Shown here piece by piece: positions 31,353 through 36,442 of a stretch of DNA of 36,442 nucleotides. The first letter of the stretch is position 1, and each line of letters starts with the position of its first letter. The notes below the pieces were generated by a model. That model worked only from the letters and a program-made list of their open reading frames with translations. It was not told the origin of the DNA and ran no database searches. Source of the DNA: an uncultured Lentisphaeria bacterium (lineage in GTDB: Bacteria; Verrucomicrobiota; Lentisphaeria; Victivallales; UBA1829); NCBI GenBank assembly GCA_949287225.1, contig CASEFP010000036.1, positions 1-36,442 on the forward strand, in the 5' to 3' direction. The position numbers and the translations under genes are program-made.

Positions 31353-32435
31353 ATGAAGCTGAAAACGTTCTTCGCCCGTTCCGCGGAGGGGCTGCTGGGC
31401 ATCGCCATTCTCGCGGGAGCCGTTGTTTTTTATGTGAACCAGGGTTCCGGTCGCAGCATCAACGCGGTCAGGCGCTCCGCGGCGACTCCGGTTGTGCGGG
31501 TGGAGAAAATCACGCCCGTCACGATTCAGAACACGATCGAGGGGATCGGAACGGGTGTCGCGAAGGAGTCCGTGGACATCACCGCCAACGCGACGGAAAA
31601 GGTCGTCGGGATCTTTTTCCGGGACGGCGAGTATGTGGAAGGCGGCAAACTGCTGGTTCAGCTGAACGACGACCAGTACCAGGCGCAGCTCGAGGACGCG
31701 AAAATCCACCTTGCTGAACAGGAGCGCGAGCTCAAACGCTTGACACCGCTCTACAACGCGCGGATCACGTCGCAGAAGGACTTTGAAGCGGCGCGCACCG
31801 TTGTCGCACGTGCGAAAACGACGATCGGCATTGTCGAATACGCGATCCGCAACCGTCGGATTCTCGCGCCGTTTCCTGGGAAACTTGCCATGCGCAAGGT
31901 CAGTCTCGGCGACCTGGTTTCGCCGGGGACGCTCATCACATCCATCGACGACATTAGCGAAATCAAGGTGGACTTCCGTGTCGCCGAAAAGTATTATCCG
32001 CTTGTGAAGGCCGGGCAGAAGGTCGGCGTGACCAACGTCGCCTATCCGGGCGTCGTCTTCACGGGAACGATCAGCGCGGTCTCTCCGCGGATCGACTCCG
32101 TGACCCGGACCGCCGATGTGCGCGCGGTGGTGCCGAATCCGGAGCGGAAACTGGCGCCCGGCATGCTCTTCATCGTAAAGCTGGAACTCGGCACGCGCGA
32201 GGCGCTGATGATCCCGGAAAAGGCGGTGATGAGCCTCGGCGAGGTGCAGTATATCTTCCTCTACAACGCGGACAGGGGGAATGTGACGCGCCGGGTCGTC
32301 CGCCTCGGACAGCGCGAGGGCGGAAAGGTTGAGGTCACCGAAGGGATGAAGGCGGGCGATGTGATCGTGACCGACGGTGTCCTGAAGCTTGCCGATAAAG
32401 TCCCCGTCAAACTCGGAAAGGGTTCCGCGCAATGA
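31353..32435 (+). CDS. RND efflux periplasmic adaptor subunit (membrane fusion protein)
   Basis: A 360-aa adaptor that bridges an RND pump to an outer-membrane channel. The N-terminal anchor helix is LLGIAILAGAVVFYVNQG; no lipobox is present. A lipoyl/barrel-sandwich half motif (TANATEKVVGIFFRDGEYVEGGKLLVQLND) comes first. A short alpha-hairpin follows (AQLEDAKIHLAEQERELKRLTPLYNARITSQKDFEAARTVVARAK), then the second lipoyl half (RRILAPFPGKLAMRKVSLGDLVSPGTLI). The beta-barrel (IKVDFRVAEKYYPLVKAGQKV) and membrane-proximal domain (MIPEKAVMSLGEVQYIFLY) follow. Its stop overlaps the pump start (ATGA). The ribosome binding site is AAGGG. No outer-membrane channel gene is adjacent. Substrate unknown; multidrug-type by family. 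Confidence 0.94.
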   Translation: MKLKTFFARSAEGLLGIAILAGAVVFYVNQGSGRSINAVRRSAATPVVRVEKITPVTIQNTIEGIGTGVAKESVDITANATEKVVGIFFRDGEYVEGGKLLVQLNDDQYQAQLEDAKIHLAEQERELKRLTPLYNARITSQKDFEAARTVVARAKTTIGIVEYAIRNRRILAPFPGKLAMRKVSLGDLVSPGTLITSIDDISEIKVDFRVAEKYYPLVKAGQKVGVTNVAYPGVVFTGTISAVSPRIDSVTRTADVRAVVPNPERKLAPGMLFIVKLELGTREALMIPEKAVMSLGEVQYIFLYNADRGNVTRRVVRLGQREGGKVEVTEGMKAGDVIVTDGVLKLADKVPVKLGKGSAQ

Positions 32436-35400
32436 CGATCTGCTCTTTTTCTGTCGTCCGGCCGGTGGCGACGATCGTCCTGATGCTGATCCTGATCGTC
32501 TTCGGGCTGATCGGACTGCGCAGCATGCCGGTCCGCGAGTATCCGGACATCGACGTGCCGACGATCTCCATCACCACGGAGTATGACGGCGCCTCCGCAA
32601 GCGTGGTCGAGACGAAGATCACCGAGATCATCGAGGGCACCGTCGCCGGCATCGAAGGGCTCGACTCGATCGAATCCACCAGCCAGGACGGACGCTCCCG
32701 CGTGACGCTGGAATTCTCGGTGAACCGCGACATCGACGCCGCGGCCAACGACGTGCGCGACCGCGTCAGCCGCATCCTGAGCAATCTTCCCGACGAGGCG
32801 GATTCCCCCGTCGTCGCGAAATACGACTCCTCCGGATCCCCGGTCATGATCATTGCCCTGACCAGCAGCGAAATGACGAGAATGGAGCTCACCGATTACG
32901 CGGACCGCTATCTGATCGACCGCTTTTCCGTCATCGAGGGCGTCGCGGACGCAAGCATCCTCGGCGGACAGGAGCAGTCGATGCGCATCTGGCTGAACCG
33001 GACCGCGATGGCGGCGCGCGGAATCACCGTGGCGGACATCGAAAGCACGCTGCTTTCGGAGAATGTGGAGAATCCCGGCGGACGGATCGAGTCCACCGAA
33101 CGCGAATTCGTCGTCCGGCTGAAACGCCAGTATGCCACCGCGGAGGATTTCCGGAACATGGTGCTCAAGCGCAGCGGCGACGGCGAATACATCCGTCTCG
33201 GCGACGTGGCGTCGGTCGTCGTCGATTCGCGCAACCAGCGCCAGCTCTTCACCGCGAACAAGCAGCCGATGATCGGCATCGGCATCTACAAGCAGTCCAC
33301 GGCGAACACGCTGACCGTTTCCTCCGGGGCGCGGGCGCTTATTGATGAACTCAGGAAAAATCTCCCGGAGGGAATGGGAATGCGCATCCTGCGTGACGAA
33401 TCCAAATTCATCAACGCCTCCATCCGCGAGGTGGAGGATTCGCTGATCGTCTCCGCGATTCTGGTGCTTCTGATCATCTTCCTGTTCCTCGGGAGCCTGC
33501 GCGCGTCGGTGATCCCGGCCCTGACCGTCCCGATTTCGCTGATCGCCTCGTTCATCGTCATGAACATGCTCGGATACAGCGTGAACCTCCTGACGCTGCT
33601 GGCGCTGGTGCTGGCGATCGGCATGGTTGTGGACGATACCATCGTGGTGCTGGAAAACATCCACCGGCGCATCGAGGAGGGGGAACACCCGCTTCTCGCC
33701 TCGGTGCGGGGGTCGGATCAGGTTGTATTCGCGGTGATTGCGACGACGCTGGTGCTTGTGGCGGTGTTCATGCCGATCTGTCTCTGGACGGGCAAGACAG
33801 GCAAGCTCTTTACGGAGTTCGCCGTAGCGATGACCGCTTCTGTCTGTTTCTCAAGCGTCGTCGCGCTGACGCTGACGCCGATGCTCTGCTCCAAGATGCT
33901 GAAAAGCAAGGACAACGAGTCTTATCTGGCGCGCGCCGTGGACTGGTGTCTCTCCTGGAGCGAATGGCTTTACGACAGAATGCTGCGCTTTGTCGCGCGC
34001 TTCAAGTTCCTGACCGTCTGCATCTTCTTTGCGATCTGCATCCTGATGGTCTGGGGCTGGCAGCGGCTTCCCGCCGAATATGAGCCGCAGGAGGACCGCG
34101 CCGCGGTCAACATCCGCATGCAGGCGCCCGAGGGAACCAATTTCTACGCGATGAACGACGCGTCCATCGACGTGATGAACACCGTCTATCCGATTGTCGA
34201 GTCGGGAGAGGGCACCACGATGATGGTCGTCGTGCCGACCTTCGGCGACAGTCAGGGGGCGGTCAACCGCGGATTCGCGATGCTCGAACTCGAGGAGTGG
34301 TCGAAGCACAGGCGCACCTCCATGGAGATCACTTCCGAACTGCGCAAATCCCTTGCTTCGATCTCGTCTCTGAAAGTCCAGCCGTTCCTGCCGAGCGGAA
34401 TCGGGTCCCACGGCAATCCGGTGCAGTTTGTGATCGGCGGCCCCGATTACGAGGAACTGGTGAAGTGGCGCGACATCCTGCTGGAGAAGGCAAAGGATTA
34501 TCCCGGGCTCGTCGACGTGGACTACGACTACAAGGAGACCACGCCGCAGCTGCATGTCGAGGTCAACCGCAGCCGTGCCGACGAACTGGGCATTTCGGCG
34601 AGCGTGATCGGCACGACGCTCGAAACAATGCTCGGCTCCAAGAAGGTGACCACCTACGTCGACCGCGGACAGGAATACGACGTTGTCCTTCAGGCGGACC
34701 GCTTCAGCCGCGCCACGCCGACCGACCTGAGCAACATCTACGTCTCTTCGCAGAACTCGGACAAGCTGATCCCGCTGGACAACCTCGTGACCGTCCGGGA
34801 AATCGGCGACGCGGGACGCCTGAGCCGCTACAACCGCGTGCGCGCGATCACCATCAGCGGAAACGTGGCGCCCGGCTACGCGCTGAGCGATGTTCTGGCG
34901 TATCTCGAAAAGACCGCGCGCGAGGAGCTCCCCGAATATACGCAGATCTCCTACAAGGGACAGTCCAGGGATCTGAAGCAGGCGACCGGCTCGATGGTGT
35001 TCATTTTCGCGCTCGCGCTTCTGGTTTCCTACCTGGTGCTCTCCGCCCAGTTCGAGTCCTTCATCAGCCCCTTTGTCGTGATGCTGACGGTGCCGCTCGG
35101 CATGATCGGGGCGGTCGCCGCGCTGAACCTGATGGGAATGACGATGAATCTCTACACGCAGATCGGCATCATCATGCTGATCGGGCTTGCCGCCAAGAAC
35201 GGAATCCTGATCGTCGAATTCGCCAACCAGCTGCGCGACGCGGGCGTGGAGTTCGAGGAGGCGGTCTTCCGCGCTTCGAAACTCAGGCTGCGGCCCATTC
35301 TGATGACCGGCGTTTCCACGGTCGCCGGCGCGATTCCGCTTCTGATCGCAACCGGGGCGGGCGCGGTCAGCCGCCGCTGTCTCGGCGCGGTCGTCTTCTA

Positions 35401-35539
35401 CGGCGGGACAAGCGCCTGCTTCCTGACTCTCTTCATCGTCCCGGTCGGGTATCTCCTTCTTGCGCGCCGGGAGAAATCGCCGCACGCGCTGATGAAATAC
35501 ATGCAGCAGCTTGACCGGGAAAATCCCGCGAAGGAGTGA
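32432..35539 (+). CDS. RND efflux pump inner-membrane permease (HAE1/AcrB-type)
   Basis: A 1035-aa proton-driven transporter. N-terminal TM1 (PVATIVLMLILIVFGLIGL) leads into the porter motif PVREYPDIDVPTISITTEYDGASASVVET. TM4 carries the proton-relay pair in AIGMVVDDTIVVLENIHR (Asp-Asp equivalent to AcrB Asp407/408). The C-terminal half repeats the fold (VMLTVPLGMIGAVAALNLMGMTMNLYTQIGIIMLIGLAAKNGILIVEFA) and ends after TM12. Length is typical (about 1020-1050). It is translationally coupled to the adaptor. The AKNGILIVEFAN segment classes it as hydrophobe/amphiphile efflux rather than heavy-metal type. MutY follows 9 bp downstream, so that gene is probably co-transcribed. Confidence 0.96.
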   Translation: MTICSFSVVRPVATIVLMLILIVFGLIGLRSMPVREYPDIDVPTISITTEYDGASASVVETKITEIIEGTVAGIEGLDSIESTSQDGRSRVTLEFSVNRDIDAAANDVRDRVSRILSNLPDEADSPVVAKYDSSGSPVMIIALTSSEMTRMELTDYADRYLIDRFSVIEGVADASILGGQEQSMRIWLNRTAMAARGITVADIESTLLSENVENPGGRIESTEREFVVRLKRQYATAEDFRNMVLKRSGDGEYIRLGDVASVVVDSRNQRQLFTANKQPMIGIGIYKQSTANTLTVSSGARALIDELRKNLPEGMGMRILRDESKFINASIREVEDSLIVSAILVLLIIFLFLGSLRASVIPALTVPISLIASFIVMNMLGYSVNLLTLLALVLAIGMVVDDTIVVLENIHRRIEEGEHPLLASVRGSDQVVFAVIATTLVLVAVFMPICLWTGKTGKLFTEFAVAMTASVCFSSVVALTLTPMLCSKMLKSKDNESYLARAVDWCLSWSEWLYDRMLRFVARFKFLTVCIFFAICILMVWGWQRLPAEYEPQEDRAAVNIRMQAPEGTNFYAMNDASIDVMNTVYPIVESGEGTTMMVVVPTFGDSQGAVNRGFAMLELEEWSKHRRTSMEITSELRKSLASISSLKVQPFLPSGIGSHGNPVQFVIGGPDYEELVKWRDILLEKAKDYPGLVDVDYDYKETTPQLHVEVNRSRADELGISASVIGTTLETMLGSKKVTTYVDRGQEYDVVLQADRFSRATPTDLSNIYVSSQNSDKLIPLDNLVTVREIGDAGRLSRYNRVRAITISGNVAPGYALSDVLAYLEKTAREELPEYTQISYKGQSRDLKQATGSMVFIFALALLVSYLVLSAQFESFISPFVVMLTVPLGMIGAVAALNLMGMTMNLYTQIGIIMLIGLAAKNGILIVEFANQLRDAGVEFEEAVFRASKLRLRPILMTGVSTVAGAIPLLIATGAGAVSRRCLGAVVFYGGTSACFLTLFIVPVGYLLLARREKSPHALMKYMQQLDRENPAKE

Positions 35540-35548
35540 GAAAACGTC

Positions 35549-36442
35549 ATGACGGAACACAAAGACGATCTCTATGCCCGGATCACGGCGCCTCTTCTTG
35601 CGTGGTATGACGGAAATGCGCGCGTTCTCCCCTGGCGGGAGAATCCCGAGCCCTACCGGGTCTGGGTTTCCGAAATCATGCTCCAGCAGACCCGCGTGGA
35701 GGCGGTCAAGCCCTATTTTGAGCGCTTTCTGGCGCGCTTTCCCGATGTTGAATCGCTGGCGGACGCGCCCGAGGAAGAACTCCTGAAACTCTGGGAAGGG
35801 CTCGGCTACTACAACCGCGTACGCAATCTGCAGAAGGGGGCGCTTGCCGTCCAGGAACGCTTCGGCGGAATCTTTCCCCGGACCTACGATGAGATTCTGA
35901 CTCTGCCGGGGATCGGGGAATATACGGCGGGAGCGATTGCCTCGATCGCGTTCGGTCTGCCGTGTCCCGCAGTGGACGGCAATGTGCTGCGCGTCATCGC
36001 ACGTGTGACGGGAGAGCGTTCCGATGTGACGAAACCGCAGGTCCGGCGGGAGATCGCCTCGCGTCTCGCTTCGGTCTATCCGAAGGGCCGGTGCGGGGAT
36101 TTCACCCAGAGTCTGATGGAGCTCGGCGCGACGGTCTGTCTGCCGAACGGTGCTCCGAAGTGTCAGGCGTGTCCGCTCGGAAGTTTCTGCACGGCGCACC
36201 GGGAGGGGTGCGAGCGCGAACTGCCCGTCCGTCCGGAGAAGAAGGCGCGGCGCATCGAACGGCGGACCGTGTTCCTGCTCTTCTGCGGCGATTGCGTCGC
36301 TGTCCGGAAACGGCCCGACAGGGGTGTTCTGGCGCGTCTGTGGGAGTTCCCGAACGTCGAGGGGGAGCTGGACGGAAAAGCGCTGCTGGAACAGGCCGGA
36401 CAATGGAATCTGCGTGTCCGGAGCGTGGAACGGAGCGTATGC
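35549..36442 (+). CDS. mutY: A/G-specific adenine glycosylase MutY (3' end cut by window)
   Basis: Removes adenine mispaired with 8-oxoguanine. The visible 298 residues include SEIMLQQTRVEAVKPYF with catalytic Glu42, the helix-hairpin-helix LPGIGEYTAGAIAS at 119-132, and VDGNVLRVIARVTGERS with catalytic Asp143. The [4Fe-4S] ligands are Cys197, Cys205, Cys208 and Cys214, then the linker to the NUDIX-like C-terminal domain that reads 8-oxoG (RRTVFLLFCGDCVAVRKRPDRGVLARLWEFPNVEGEL). The first Cys interval has seven residues instead of the usual six. Translation starts 9 bp after the pump stop behind AAGGAG. The reading frame is open to the window edge, so the end is missing only because the window ends. 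Confidence 0.95.
   Translation, partial: MTEHKDDLYARITAPLLAWYDGNARVLPWRENPEPYRVWVSEIMLQQTRVEAVKPYFERFLARFPDVESLADAPEEELLKLWEGLGYYNRVRNLQKGALAVQERFGGIFPRTYDEILTLPGIGEYTAGAIASIAFGLPCPAVDGNVLRVIARVTGERSDVTKPQVRREIASRLASVYPKGRCGDFTQSLMELGATVCLPNGAPKCQACPLGSFCTAHREGCERELPVRPEKKARRIERRTVFLLFCGDCVAVRKRPDRGVLARLWEFPNVEGELDGKALLEQAGQWNLRVRSVERSVC

Noticed and set aside
33851..36403. 850-codon open frame on the minus strand across the RND pump and mutY
   Set aside because: It crosses two well-supported genes on the opposite strand and has no domain features; its length follows from codon bias.

Overview
The window most resembles a chromosome segment of a Lentisphaerota (Victivallis-like), strictly anaerobic, carbohydrate-degrading Gram-negative bacterium. 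This is inferred, not proved. The signs are prepilin-like proteins with the FTLIELL-type N-terminus and the H-X9-DG C-terminal motif, a Rex-controlled trimeric [FeFe] hydrogenase, outer-membrane-type lipoproteins, two Gfo/Idh/MocA oxidoreductases under an AraC regulator, and LacI/AraC-linked glycan genes. Nearly all the DNA is coding, and no rRNA, tRNA, CRISPR array, insertion sequence or phage gene was recognised.

Layout. 1-4.7 kb holds housekeeping genes: glgC (glycogen), tsaC (tRNA t6A), an exported thioredoxin-like protein, and pyrK-pyrD (NAD-linked dihydroorotate dehydrogenase). 4.8-7.0 kb is priA. 7.0-12.9 kb is a redox operon: a promoter region with a near-perfect Rex operator, then rex, hydC, hydB and hydA (three-subunit, probably electron-bifurcating hydrogenase), a degenerate CheY-like receiver and folB. 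12.9-18.8 kb is a glycan region: a large esterase-like hydrolase divergent from a LacI regulator, followed by a secreted pseudopilin and a signal-peptide TIM-barrel glycosidase-like protein. Two 21-bp-spaced palindromes lie in the lacI promoter. 18.8-21.9 kb is an AraC regulator divergent from two translationally coupled Gfo/Idh/MocA oxidoreductases. 21.9-24.3 kb (minus strand) is an envelope operon: a LysM/TPR lipoprotein, a PqiC-like lipoprotein and uppP. 24.7-29.9 kb (minus) is a minor-pseudopilin operon: PilV-like, PilW-like, a 1019-aa GspK/PilX-like protein with an EF-hand-like loop, and a small exported unknown. 30.0-31.1 kb is an exported helical-repeat protein. 31.3-35.5 kb is an RND adaptor and pump. 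The window ends inside mutY.

How the parts may work together. Rex senses NADH/NAD+ and would derepress the hydrogenase that disposes of NADH and ferredoxin electrons as H2 during sugar fermentation. The LacI and AraC clusters look like inducible glycan-use units. The two pseudopilin loci suggest a type II secretion-like or pilus-like apparatus whose ATPase, platform and peptidase genes lie elsewhere. The three type-IV-like pseudopilins lack the usual Gly at the prepilin peptidase site, whereas the GspK-like one keeps it. The most notable signals are the LacI-pseudopilin-glycosidase unit with its twin operators, the non-canonical pseudopilin operon, the Ser at an H-cluster ligand position in HydA, and the phosphorylation-dead receiver after hydA.
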